DNA of 64,000 nucleotides from Gibbula magus (GCA_936450465.1 OW388297.1:30026387-30090386), one strand, 5' to 3'; positions 50,074 through 61,107 are shown, counted from the first letter of the stretch. Notes: a model not told the origin generated them from the sequence alone. A program made the numbers and translations.

Positions 50074-50562
50074 AGGTACATCCATTGTGTTGTTGGGGTC
50101 ATATTATTCCAAACGTTATAACTTGTGTAACTTTATCGAGAAGTACCGACTGTTAATGAAAACTACCATTTTGATGATAGTAGACTTAGTATATTGACGA
50201 TATGAAGGTAAAAGTAGTGATTTCTGATCGAAAACCGGACAATGAACAGCGTGTGGCGCGCGCCAATGAGTCAAATGTAATTTTGGAATCTTAGTTACAA
50301 CAGACAAACTGACAACTTCGGGTTGATCATGTTTAATAGGTCATATAACTACTGTACATGTACATGGGACGTGCAGTTTCGGTCTCTGTACACACATAAT
50401 GATGTTACTCGATTTAATTTGGATATTAGTAATTTTGATATATTTGGCGATTGGGGATGAATATGCAGGCTGAGTGAATTTGTTTGCACTGTAAACAACA
50501 CATATGGTCAGTTGGAACGTATTAAAGCATACTAAAATTTATGAAACACAATGGATGCACCT
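50074..50562 (+). mobile_element. TTAA MITE family 2 (copy a)
   Basis: 489 bp bounded by inverted repeats, AGGTACATCCATTGTGTT at the left and AACACAATGGATGCACCT at the right, flanked by TTAA on both sides (50070-50073 and 50563-50566). The interior holds GTGTGGCGCGCGCCAATGAG. No coding capacity. It is in the same orientation as the copy at 50901, with about 15-20 percent visible difference between the two. Confidence 0.92.
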
Positions 50563-50566
50563 TTAA

Positions 50567-50896
50567 GAAGTATTAGAATGCAAGAAAATCGTTCGGTTAA
50601 ACACTGCTATCATATGCTACATAATTTTGATACCCGAGGTTACACAAATTGGATAACGTGTATGATTTTTGCTGTTCTCCTATAGATAGTTTTGCATATG
50701 TTTAGCATGCTCAAGTTGTTGGGGATTAAACTTTTTACTATATATAGTATATTTAAATCGATAACAAAGAATGTGTGGATGAGGACTTGTCCGCTCATGT
50801 GCATGAATCCTCTATTTTACAATCCAACTGTAACTTAAGACAACCCCTCGAATGGAGCAATATTCACATAAAAAATAAAATCATCAACATCGATTC
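50567..50896. other. Spacer between two MITE copies
   Basis: About 330 bp of AT-rich sequence with no recognised feature. Confidence 0.5.
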
Positions 50897-50900
50897 TTAA

Positions 50901-51390
50901 AGGTACATCCATTGTGTTGTTGGGGGTCAAATATGCCAAACGTTATAAATGGTCTTATTTTATCGAGAAGTACGAACTGTTACCGAAAACTACAATTTTG
51001 ATGCTACTCGACTAAGTATATTGACGATATGAAGGTAAAAATATCGATTTCTGATCGAAAACTGGACAGTGCACCGCGTGTGGCGCGCGCCAATGAGTCA
51101 AACGTAATTTTTGAATCTTATATAAACCAGACAACATAACAAATTTTGGTTGATAATGTTCAATAGGTCATATAACTACTGTGCATGTAAATAGGAAGTG
51201 CAGTTTTGGTTTCTGCACATGCATAATGATGTTACTCGATTTTAATTGGAAACTAGTAATTATGGTATATTTAGCGATTTGGGATGAATATGCAAGCAGA
51301 GTGAATTTGTTTGTATTGTAAACATCACATATGATGTGTTGGAACGTATTAAAGCCAAATAAAATGTTATGAAACACAATGGATGCACCT
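50901..51390 (+). mobile_element. TTAA MITE family 2 (copy b)
   Basis: 490 bp with the same terminal repeats as 50074-50562, flanked by TTAA (50897-50900 and 51391-51394). The interior GTGTGGCGCGCGCCAATGAG is conserved. Length is almost equal to copy a, so the two are independent full-length insertions and not a tandem duplication, since each has its own TTAA pair. Confidence 0.92.
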
Positions 51391-51394
51391 TTAA

Positions 51395-52444
51395 GCATTC
51401 TAATTATTATTTCAATAAAATTTAAGGACATTTGTCAAACAATTTATTTGTTGCAACGGAAAACGAATGCGGAAGTAATGCAAATATTGGATGACGGACA
51501 TACGGGATCGTACAGATTGATTGGCACTGAAGATAAGATATATGTATCCAATCCGTTATCATACAACTTGTTTCACTTCTTTGTATAAAACTGCAGATTT
51601 GCAAACCATATAGACATCCCTCACCCGAAAAATTAAATTACTTTCTGTGCATTCATGTACACATTATCTCGTCTCAGTTCAATCATACATGTCAACATTC
51701 AATTTTACGTGTTTTCAGTAAACTCTCTTGCATTCAGAACTCAATATCAATTGTTTTGCTTTAAGTTTTGAATAAGAAAATCTAGATATTAGTAAACGTT
51801 AAAGGGGAAGAAATTGAAAGAAATACATAAGCCAGTGTTAACAACGTTATTATTCATTTTAAAATATTTAAAATGAACCACACAGCAATTATCAAACTCA
51901 GGGAACAAAATTTACTTCATATACTTATTTAAAATATACAAAAAGTCTGCATTGCACTTTCATTATAACTGAAAACTGTTCTGAGTACAAATACTTCTTA
52001 TTCTTAAAGAAAAATAATCTAGGGGAAAGCGTTATTTAGCTTAGTTTAATTTAACAAACTTTTCTCAACTAGTTTAAATTATATATTGATTTTGAACATG
52101 TTAATTTACTTAGTTTCAATTACTTATCAAGCAAACTATATTATATATATATTATATAAGTATTTAAAGCAGTAAAAAGTGTATTGCTGTCGGACAGAAA
52201 TATATTTGTCCATGATTAATACGTCCATTAATTCTATATATAGAATCAAATGTTAATAAGCCTAGATCAGTTGTTTCACACTTTAAACAATAAACATTCA
52301 ACTTCTATATGCCGAAATGTCAAAATAGATATGAATAAAGAAAGATAAATGACAATAGGATTGTATCACTGGTATTTTCAACAAGAGCAATCAGGAGAGA
52401 TAGCTTATCCCCCCCGTCCCACAAGTTGAATAATCAGTTCTAGC
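51395..52444. other. AT-rich non-coding stretch, nothing recognised
   Basis: Includes a short TATATA-rich run near 52140. No coding or RNA feature that I can support. Confidence 0.5.
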
Positions 52445-53075
52445 AGTGTATAGTTAAAACTAGAAGGTGTTTTTGCTCGTAAAAACAGATGTCTCCTTCT
52501 TCACCCAATACACTTTAACTTATTTCCTTTCTAAAAGACAAATGCACAAAATATTGACATGGAAACAGAAAAAAATAAAGTTCAAAAAGTTCAAACCCCA
52601 AAAAGGCACATCAACATCATATGAGGAGGTAGTATACACTATTTGGTGAGGATAGGTCAATCAGTTTTTAAAATCCACTCCTGAAAGAAACTCTACCCTT
52701 TCAATAAACATAGTCAAAAGTGTTGCCATAGAAACAGAAACATAATCAAATTTTCAAAAAGGCACATCTACGTGATATTGGGAGACAGTATACACCATTT
52801 TGTGATGATTGGTCAATTAGTTTCAGAGATCTGCTCCGGAAAAAAACCCTACAGTTCAAATAGACAAAGTCCAACTTGTTACCATGGAAACAACAAAAAT
52901 ATGAAATTTCCAAAAAGTTCAAACTCCCAAAAAGCACATTTACAAATATTGGGAGGCAATAAACCAAATTTTGTGTAGATCGGCCAAGTAGTTTTCGAGA
53001 AGTGCTCCGGAAACGATGTCATCACGGACAGACGGAGCAAACGACTATATCCTCCTGCATTATATGCCGGGGGAT
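52445..53075 (-). repeat. Dispersed repeat R, minus orientation, three subrepeats
   Basis: Minus-strand counterpart of 48505-48800. CGAGAAGTGCTCCGGAAACG near 53000 is the complement of the CCGGAGCACTTCTCG block. Three subrepeats of about 155-170 bp recur, each with an (ACC)ATGGAAACA block (52557, 52725, 52879), AAAAAGGCACATC and a TTGGTCAATTAGTTT-like block. It ends in ACGGACAGACGGAGC, the CCGTCC-type end. Confidence 0.8.
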
Positions 53076-53145
53076 AATAATATAATTGCACTGTTCAATC
53101 AAAAATTTAATCGACGGTAACATAAGTAAAGTTATTAAGGCTATA

Positions 53146-53640
53146 TCTTAACATCCTACATACACTCTACATACCCAAGTTATTCAATCTATATATTAGA
53201 CCTGCCTAAATGGTTAACATCCTACATGCACTCTACATACCCAAGTTATTCAGTGCATAAATTAGACCTGTCTAGATGGTTAACATCCTACATGCACTCT
53301 ACATACCCAAGTTGTTCAGTCCATAAATTAGACCTGCCTAGATGGTTAACATCCTACATGCACTCTACATACCAAAGTTATTCAGCCCAAAAATTAGACC
53401 TGCCTAGATGGTTAACATCCTACATACTCTCTACATAGTGAAGTTATTCAATCTATATGTTAGACCTGCCTAGGTGGTTAACATCCTACATACACTCTAC
53501 ATACCCAGGTTATTCACTCTATATGTTAGACCTGCCTAGATGGTTAACATCTGACATACACTCTGCATACCCAAGTTATTCAGGCTATATCCTATACCTG
53601 TCTAGGTGGTTAACATCCTACATACACTCTACATATACCT
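53146..53640 (-). repeat. 66-bp minisatellite, reverse orientation
   Basis: About seven and a half units of 66 bp (markers CCTACATGCACTC at 53221, 53287 and 53353). Each is the complement of the unit at 48800-49405, without the 20-bp insertions. Because 66 is a multiple of three, one frame stays open for 22-residue repeats; nothing suggests that it is expressed. Confidence 0.92.
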
Positions 53641-54111
53641 ACGGTAAACCTTATCTGCCATAACATACATATCGTACGTATCAGTGTAACCAGTTGTGTA
53701 TGAAGAAAGTATATCTATTCAAGGAAGGAAAGTTAGTTAGGAGGTTTGTATTGTTCATTAGCTTGATGTTTTTGCATTAGGCCCTAAACTTGATTTAAAA
53801 ATTTTTACTTTCAGTGAATTTTAATTTTTCAAAATAATAAAGAATATATCAACATTCGTAGCGCCGATGAATGACTCCGATTCTCATTGTTTTTATTTTA
53901 GAATGAATGTGCGGTAGCCTTCATCAAATATAAAGTCATGGAAAAGTGACATGTTATTCCTAGACAATGACAATAACAATGGCAGATATGTAAAGAAGGA
54001 ACATCCTCTCTAATTTCGTTTCCGCAGAGAATACACCCCGATATATAGAAGCCTCACTTCAGTCATATATCTTAGGTAAAGATATCATTACTGCAATTTA
54101 CTTGCGTATAT
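53641..54111. other. Non-coding stretch, nothing recognised
   Basis: No supported feature between the minisatellite and the SINE. Confidence 0.5.
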
Positions 54112-54123
54112 TATTTGCCGGAG

Positions 54124-54437
54124 GGGGCGGGATAGCGCAGTGGTTAGCGCGTTTGGCTTCGGATCAAGAGGTCCGGGGTTCGAATCCCGCCAGGGGCACG
54201 GCAACTTTTGTCTGCAGTAGCGAACTGTTCTACACGCAGTCAGGTTTGGGTGCAATGCTACACTGAATTTCAGTGCAGTACCACCCATGGTTCGCTAGTT
54301 CCAGCCGTTGCTCGCAGGTTTCACCGCAATGCATAGCCACATGGCGGTGCGGGCTTTCTCCCTGCCATAATACTAGCAGCCGCGATATAAGTGAAATACT
54401 CTTGAAAGCGGCGTTAAACCCTAACCCACTCACTCAC
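54124..54437 (+). mobile_element. Full-length tRNA-derived SINE with 12-bp target duplication
   Basis: The target duplication TATTTGCCGGAG occurs at 54112-54123 and 54438-54449, exactly flanking 314 bp. The head is tRNA-like: A box ATAGCGCAGTGGTTAGCGC, anticodon loop CTTCGGA (Arg-TCG-like), B box GGGGTTCGAATCCC. The body contains TTCAGTGCAGTACCACCC and ends with GATATAAGTGAAATACTC, TTGAAAGCGGCGTTAAAC and a (CACT)n tail. The 3' part resembles molluscan SINE 3' domains shared with LINEs (recalled, unverified). It has an intact pol III promoter and a clean duplication, so it is a fairly young insertion. Confidence 0.95.
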
Positions 54438-54449
54438 TATTTGCCGGAG

Positions 54450-56431
54450 AAGCTGAGTATAACAAGAAATTCCACGATTAAACTGGCAATACTACTAGAA
54501 TCACGATACATATAAGGAATTCAAGGATACTGTTGAAGTTTTATGAATTGTGTAAATTCTACATGTGATGTCCATGCACATGATATCACCAAATGCCAAC
54601 TCCATTTTTGATTGTAAATAATATAAGTTTTGGACATCAATTTGATACGATTCACTACCCGAAAAGGCAAGTCAACATGCAAGCTACGTGTTCATGTTTT
54701 CATTTATTAGATTTTCTACCCAACGCTTCAGTATTTCAGCAAAATTATAAATCACAATAAGCACTTACCTCGAAAGTTTTTTTTTGCTATGGTATTATCT
54801 GTAAGAAAGACACCCCAGAAGTGTTTTTACAAATTTTAAAATGCCCTTAATTTCGTCAGTTCGTCAAAAGGATAAGAATTATAAACTTAAGGTGTACCTA
54901 AGGGTTAAAATGTAGTCGAAATAATACTTAACTGACGACTGTCACAGAATGCTTGGATTCAATGTGAAGGTTATTATGAATTTGCATTACTTTTGCAACG
55001 CCAAGTTGCATGACAATGTCCAATGGCGGCCAAAAAAACGAGACACCGAACGAGATTTCAGTTCAAGCAGTTGATTCAAGGGAACTAACTGCTGTGGATT
55101 AAAGTGTCCATAAAATTTTCCTGGAAATTCATTTCGATCACAAATGGAAATCGGATTATCACGGTTCGGTATTGAAGAAAATTCGGACAATGTTTTTCTT
55201 ACATATGTATTAAATTTAAAGTGCCCGAAGTTCTTGCATAAAAAAAACTAGGGTAATCACTAATATGATCTCGAAGGATCTAAGGGTTAAATAACATCAT
55301 CAAACATTATCTAAGGGTTAAATTAAATTGAATCATCTGTATCCAAGGGTTAAATGAAATTATCGGAATGTGTCCAAGGGTTAACTAAGGGCCTAGACTA
55401 CAATTACTAAATTTGAAGTGCGACATGTCAATCAGACGGGGAAAGTCCGATGTTTTTGCCTACTGCAGTACGGTACACACACAAAAAAATCCAACGTTTT
55501 CTTTACATTCCATTTTAGGAAACCAGCACTAGCCCTAAACTTATGAATTGATATATCATGTGCTGGACGTAGGGTTGATTGGTATCCTAAGGGCTAATGG
55601 GGTCAGTACAGCAGCGACCGATCTTCCGTTTTTATCAACAAACATGGCGTCATCGCCTCGACGGGAAACAACGTCTGCGCATGTCCGATAGGTAAAATAA
55701 TATTCTAGAACATAAATAATAAAGAACAAAAAAGCGAGCCCTTATATGGTGAGGGATTCTAAAGTCAGGCCACAATTTGGAATAACAATGATCAAAACTT
55801 ATGTTCATTATTGATTTCATAATATATATTGTCAAAGATATACAGCATTTCTGATGTCAGTATCATGTTGACTAAATGGTTAACAAAAAAACACACACAC
55901 ACACACACAAGCATCTAATCGAACGTAACTCGATTATCGCAAGTCAATGCTTTCCTTAAAAAAATATCAAATTAAATTAATTTTGATATTTTATTCATAG
56001 TTCATGAAGTCAGTTAGGAGATGCAAATAATATGCTGTAATGTCCGTAGAGTAGGCCTACGTAAAGTTTAATATCGCCAGTTCTTGCCGTGTGATAAAGT
56101 TATTATTATTATAGCAAACGTGTTCACAGAGGTTTTCGTAAGCATTATAATATCTATTGCTGTTCTAAAACATACAGATCTAACATTATTTATCATAATT
56201 GATATATTAGATTACACAAAATAGCCCATCAAAGGTAGGCTACCATTTAAATTAACAAAAACAAAATAAGGACAGCTATTTAACGCAATTGATCATTTAT
56301 TACATGTATTACGGTACCCTGCTGTTGTAGCGCGAACATCTGTCAATCATTCATCACGTCATGAATATTCATACATGCGTGGCTGGTTAACGCTCAAAAC
56401 CTGCTACGCGGGTTAGCATCTAACACTAACC
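54450..56431. other. Non-coding stretch with a small minisatellite and (CA)n
   Basis: Contains the 31-bp minisatellite at 55265-55395 and a short (AC)n tract at about 55890-55908. ATGGCGTCATCGCCTCGAC at 55644 is a short start-like frame that ends after 15 codons. Nothing else was recognised. Confidence 0.5.
55265..55395 (+). repeat. 31-32 bp minisatellite around AAGGGTTAA
   Basis: CTAAGGGTTAA or CCAAGGGTTAA words at 55281, 55312, 55344 and 55375, spaced 31-32 bp, within a unit of the type ATCTAAGGGTTAAATNA. A single related word lies at 54897. The palindrome-like ATCCTAAGGGCTAA follows near 55585. Confidence 0.8.
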
Positions 56432-56553
56432 GCGCCATGCTAGCGAGCATGTGTGAACTAAGGGAGCTAACTCTCAATGAACAGCCTCAGGACTTAAAGA
56501 AGCGTACATAAATTGTCTTCAGTCAAAATATATTTTACATATAAAATAACACT
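56432..56553 (-). repeat. Terminal direct repeat, 3' side
   Basis: 122 bp beginning GCGCCATGCTAGCGAGCATG and ending AAATAACACT. It differs from 60939-61060 at two sites only (TTGTCTTC against TTGCCTTC, and AATATATT against AATAAATT). It contains CATGCT AGCG AGCATG, a symmetric core that could be a recombinase site. Confidence 0.92.
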
Positions 56554-56894
56554 TTAACCTCAGTTCATAATGCTAAAACCATTTCAACAACTAACTAACA
56601 AGGAATACAAAAACATATATATAAACTTGGCAAACTTTATTACACCGTGTTGATTATTATATGTGTCAAAGGTCAACATGCGGGACCGCATAAAATAAGG
56701 CACATATAATAACTCCCCAGCCCAGTGTAACAAAGTTTGAAGAAGAAGAGTAATAAAATTAATAACCTAAATCCCTGGTTATTAAAAAATAAATTTGGTA
56801 ATAAAAGACAGTGAATCAATACACATCAAAAGTATTAGAAGCAAAAGTCAACTCTGAAGTAACTGACATTCAATTCAATTCATACTGCTCACTA

Positions 56895-58110
56895 TCACTT
56901 TTTAATGCCAGATGCCATTTCAGACAGGGCATGGAATTTCTTTTCTGATCTCATTTCGATATATCTCAAATAGGCATTACTCTTCCAAAAGCCAATGTCT
57001 TGGATAAGTTCACCTGGTATACCAATATCAAAAGCCCAGCTGGCTCCACCTCTTCTAAATGAATGTCCAGTAAGTGCACCAGGCTTTCCAGCCAGGTCCA
57101 ATATGAAGTTGACAATGTCGATAAACATAGGTTATCCTAGTTGCTTACCATCACTACCACAGATCAGTGGTGAAATGCTCTTGTCACTGTCAAGGGCATT
57201 GTGTAATGTTAATAGTTGCTCTATTCCATCAGCTGGGTTGATTGAATTTCTTGGTAGTGATGGCATGAAAACTTCAAGTGTTTTTTAGCGATACTGAAGT
57301 GTTTTTGTCCACTTTAAGCAAACTGTATAACCCAGCGGATTAAGAATAACATCACTCACTGTGATGTGTTTCACTGGATCAAATTCTGTTCCACAGAGAA
57401 AATTTCCTGGCCTTAGCATTCCGAAGAAGCCCAACAAGCAGGAAACCCATACTGAAGCACCAAAGAGATTAGTCACATCAAGTCTGTCTTTCAAGCGTAA
57501 TAAATGTTCCGGCTTAACAGGATTTGCACCAACTTGATAGTCACCCAATTCTCTTTTAACGCCTTTTAAGATATGCATTACTTTCCAGTCACAAACAGGA
57601 TCTGTAAGGCTGTTAGCTTTGTGAAGATTGGTGATTATGCACAAATACTGCCTAACACTGGCAAACTTAAAGGGGCAGTAGCACGTTTTTTCACTCAAAA
57701 AAGTTGATGAAATGTATTTGAAAAATAATTTCACTAACAGTAAAACATCATTCTCTCTTCGGAAAATAAAGTTTAAAATTAGTGTACATGTTTCGGTAAA
57801 GCCATGGGAATCGTTTTTGTAATACAAAATAATAAATTGTGTTCACAATAAAATGGCCGCCATGTAATTTTTGCTTTATACGCAACAAAATTATTACCAC
57901 TACAGATAATTGGTTTGTGTAATAAGATGTTTTACCCCCTAAAGTTAATTTAAATGACATAAACTATCATTATAAATGGTAAATTTGAAAAAATAAATTT
58001 TGCAAAAAAACGTGCTACAGCGCCTTTAAGGCTTTTGACATCGACCAAATATGCAATATAAAGTGCCACATCATCTGGAGACAAAGGTACCGATTCTATA
58101 CGCACAATAT
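56895..58110 (-). pseudogene. Tyrosine recombinase (YR), interrupted by a MITE
   Basis: The N-terminal part (about 58110-58030) reads VPLSPDDVALYIAYLVDVK and is cut by the MITE at 57671-58025. The frame resumes FASVRQYLCIITNLHK (from about 57666) and carries GVKRELGDYQVG, the first catalytic Arg in GMLRPGNF and KWTKTLQYR, then a TAA (57285-57287). It continues to a second TAA (57129-57131), and the last part has the H-x-x-R box TGHSFRRGGASWAF, IGFWKS and the nucleophile Tyr in AYLRYIE. All catalytic residues of the YR family are kept. The enzyme would integrate circular cDNA without target duplication. This copy is inactive. Confidence 0.9.
57671..58025 (-). mobile_element. TTAA-type MITE, family 1 (copy b), inside the YR gene
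   Basis: 355 bp flanked by exact TTAA duplications (57667-57670 and 58026-58029). Terminal repeats are AGGGGCAGTAGCACGTTTTT and ACGTGCTACAGCGCCT. The interior matches 3694-4051 in reverse (AAAATGGCCGCCATG, GCCATGGGAATCGTTTT, ACAGATAATTGGT). It lies inside the retrotransposon's YR frame and duplicates the codon bases TTAA, so it jumped in after the retrotransposon inserted. Confidence 0.95.
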
Positions 58111-59787
58111 CACAAAAATTTCATGTAACACTTCATTTGGGCACTGAAAGTCTTCTTTGTAGTCTGTGCCCAGCCCTGGCTGTGTAGGCGGGATACAGTT
58201 GTTTGAAGCATCTGTCGGAAGCTGTAGTCCCCATCTGTAATTGATAAACTTAGGTGACATATGATAGCACAGATGGGGGATATCAAACGGTGTTAATTGC
58301 AGACTACTCATCATATCATACACTACAGTCAACTTTCCGGGCTCATGTAATCTAGAAATTGCATCTGCCAAATTGTTCCTGTGTCCTGGAATATATTCAA
58401 CTTTTAATGAGAAATTATAAGATGCTTTCAAATAACACAGATAACGCAGATAATACATTATAAAGGGGATATGACAGCTGCCCTTATTAATGAAAGCCTT
58501 TGCAGATCGGTTATCACTATGCACGATAACTCTTTTGTTCCTCCATTCACGATCCCATCTACATGCAGCCAACACAATAGCTAAAGTTTCTTTTACGTTA
58601 ATGTGCATATCAGCCACATTACTCATATTATGTTGCCAGTTAACGTAAAAGAAATCACCGGCAAAGTAACCACCGCATCATATATCACAGGCATCTGTTC
58701 CAACAGATACAATCGGCCGCTGATCCAAAAATGTTGTTTCACCATTAAAATAATGCAAAAAGTGGAGCCACCAATCAATGTCGGCTTTAAAATCGGCATC
58801 AAGCTTACATCGAGCACTCGACGATAACAGTGAATTCTTGAGGTTAAGTACTCTCCGGAAGAAAGTCCTCCCACCTTGAATGAGCATACTGGCCTAGTTC
58901 AGTCTTCCCACTAGTCTCTCAAGCTGCTTCTTACTGGCTTGACTCTTAATAGAAAAATCCTGTAAAATGCAATATAGTTCCTGGAGTTTACCTGTAGGCA
59001 ACGCAAGCGTGCAATTGCTAGAATCAATAACTATGCCAAGAAACTTGAGTCTCTGGGATGGACCATCAACTTTTTGCCAGTTTTTAGAAAAACCTAAATG
59101 ACGAAGAGTTCTGATTAGTTTGAGCTGCTGGGCACTGCATTCATCACAATTCTCACATACAATAAGGAAGTCATCAATGTAAGCAATGACAGTCGCGCCA
59201 AAGCGTGTTTTCATTATTCTACAAACTGCAGCACTCAGTGTCTGAAAAATTTTACAACTCTTAGACGCCCCAAAGGGGAGTTTCTTGTCATATAAATATT
59301 GCACCGACTCTCGTCCCTGAAATTTCCAATACAAGCCGGTTAAGGGATACTTGCTTGGGTGGATAGCAACTGTTCGATAGGCTGACTTTAGGTCGACCTT
59401 AGTTAGAAAACTGCCTGGTTTGATTAATTCCACAGCATGTCTTAAGTCCATATATTGACATCCACAGTTTACCATATAACTATTCATATTACTACCAACA
59501 GGCAGGCTTCCATCATGTATTAAGCGAACTTTCTTAGTGTCCCCATCTTTTGGTATAGCTGCAAAAGGACTGACAATAGTCTGTTTACTATCTGTTAAAA
59601 CATAGTTTCCAAGTTCAATTTCATCCCTAATAACTGTCCCTACAGTGTCTTTATTATCATTTGCTGACCGGTGATTCGGTGTAAACACATCCTCAATTTC
59701 CAAGCTATTTATATCTTCAACCAATTTGAAACCATGTTCAACACCAGATAATATGTAGTCTCCATCTACGTCATCAGGTGGCAGCAA
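58096..59787 (-). pseudogene. Reverse transcriptase-RNase H polyprotein, two nonsense codons
   Basis: One frame from 59787 to 58096, broken only by TAG (58894-58896, where a Trp is usual after RLN) and TGA (58678-58680). RT residues 131-138 are VDLKSAYR (motif A), 170-173 LPFG and 203-206 YIDD (motif C), with FLGIVID at the thumb. The RNase H part holds WWLHFLHYF, GGYFAGDFF, HINVKETLAIV, the catalytic stretch VHSDNRSAKAFINKG and YIPGHRNNLADAISRL. The arrangement is as in DIRS-order elements. It would make and process element cDNA. The start codon is uncertain because the frame may begin upstream, overlapping gag. Confidence 0.9.
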
Positions 59788-59828
59788 GTCCCTCCATGCC
59801 TCAAGCTTTAAGGAAGTAGGGACAGAAT

Positions 59829-60875
59829 TTATTGGTTTTTTGACTCTTCAAAGGATTTCCTGTAACCGACACTTGACCTCTGATTGTTGTTGAAATCAGA
59901 CTGCTGCCAGTTGTGTTGCTGACCAGTATAGCCGGCTTTACGACAGGTAATGCACACATGGGAAAGCCTGCAGAACTCCTCTCTACAGCTACCAAAATTA
60001 AAGCGCCGGCAGATTTCAGCACCTTCATCATCAAATGGGCCTCGACGACGATGACGTCCATTTCTCTGGACATTCTGTTGGCCAGAAGTAGCGCGACCTT
60101 GATCCTGCATTTGTTGTAGGGCTCGTGCAGTATTTGAGTCCGGCTTAGGCACTAACTGAAAATCTCTTACATCTTGCAGAGCCGTACCCCATCTGAAACC
60201 TTCTGCCATCTGCTTCTGCCTGTACTCCTGGTCGTACAAGAGCACGCTCGCCCAAACATATTTCGATGACAAACGGCTGATGTCCTGAATATATTTTAGG
60301 TAATCTTGTATCCCTTGTGAGTCAACCTCACCATCACTGATCATCTCTTTGAGTATGCCGACATTCGCATAAGTCCATCTCTCTAAAGATACTTTACAAA
60401 GATTTGCTTTGGCCTTTCCTATGTCTAACACAAGGCCCTCTCCGAGCTCAATAGTTTTCCTGCTTTTGCCGATCATGTCAAGATTGTCTACCCAAAAGTA
60501 ATCCGTAATTTGGCGTGTTTTCTTACCTCGTGTAGATGAACTTGAACTTGCACTGCTTGACCTTTGAGTCGCGGATGCAGGCGGAGTAGACTGCTCGATT
60601 GCCGATATGTCTCTTCGGAGTTTTTCCCTCCTGTTGATTAATTCCATGTGCTTTAATTTTTATTCTAACGCAGCACATTCCGCCTCGATGTCCGATGTTT
60701 GTTCCACTATTGTGTCAGTGACGCCCAGTCTTGATGGCGTGTTGGCCTGGGAACTTGGCGCCGATTTGATAGCACTGATTTTTGGGGATGGCTTCAAAGC
60801 TTCCAGCATTTCATACATTTTAGCCCTCGCCGCCAGACATTTAGTCCTCACATCGCACTTCTCATCATGTGACAT
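59829..60875 (-). pseudogene. Gag-like protein with CCCH zinc finger, one nonsense codon
   Basis: One frame from the ATG at 60875 (MSHDEKCDVR) to 59829, with a single in-frame TAA near 60659. The N-terminal part is helix-prone (LAARAKMYEMLEALK, MELINRREKLRRDI), followed by a Ser-rich linker, a central domain (VWASVLLYDQEYRQKQM) and a zinc finger C-x7-C-x4-C-x3-H (ICRRFNFGSCREEFCRLSH) with a further HVCITC pair. This is the usual gag of DIRS-order elements and binds element RNA. It lies just upstream of the RT frame, with about 40 bp between the gag stop and the first RT Met. Confidence 0.85.
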
Positions 60876-60938
60876 TTCGAAAGTTTTGTAAACTAACGTT
60901 ACCGCTAATTTGTTTTCTTCAAATTCATCATACCGTCT

Positions 60939-61060
60939 GCGCCATGCTAGCGAGCATGTGTGAACTAAGGGAGCTAACTCTCAATGAACAGCCTCAGGAC
61001 TTAAAGAAGCGTACATAAATTGCCTTCAGTCAAAATAAATTTTACATATAAAATAACACT
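60939..61060 (-). repeat. Terminal direct repeat, 5' side
   Basis: 122 bp, 120 of 122 identical to 56432-56553. It lies about 64 bp upstream of the gag ATG, so it probably contains the promoter. Confidence 0.92.
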
Positions 61061-61107
61061 ATACCCCTGACAATCATTCAATCCATCCAAAGACATGTTT
61101 TTTCTCA

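Larger units (their letters stand above)
56432..61060 (-). mobile_element. Tyrosine-recombinase (DIRS-order) retrotransposon
   Basis: A 4.6-kb minus-strand element with, in order, a gag with a CCCH zinc finger, RT joined to RNase H in one frame, and a tyrosine recombinase. There is no integrase or protease. The ends are 122-bp direct repeats. The direct rather than inverted repeats, and the lack of room for a methyltransferase between RNase H and YR, favour an Ngaro- or PAT-like member over classical DIRS1; that assignment is inference. Frames are intact apart from five nonsense codons and one MITE insertion, and I saw no frameshift. Confidence 0.9.

Noticed and set aside
53226..53663. Two open frames with 22-residue repeats (MHSTYPSYSV-type)
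   Set aside because: They are translations of the 66-bp minisatellite. Since 66 is a multiple of three, one frame stays open by arithmetic; there is no sign of a gene.
54124..54196. A functional tRNA-Arg(TCG) gene
   Set aside because: The tRNA-like part is followed by a SINE body, tail and target duplication, so it is the SINE head.
55644..55691. Start-like ATGGCGTCATCG with a following donor-like AGGTAAAA
   Set aside because: The frame hits TAG directly before the donor after 15 codons, and no second exon was found.
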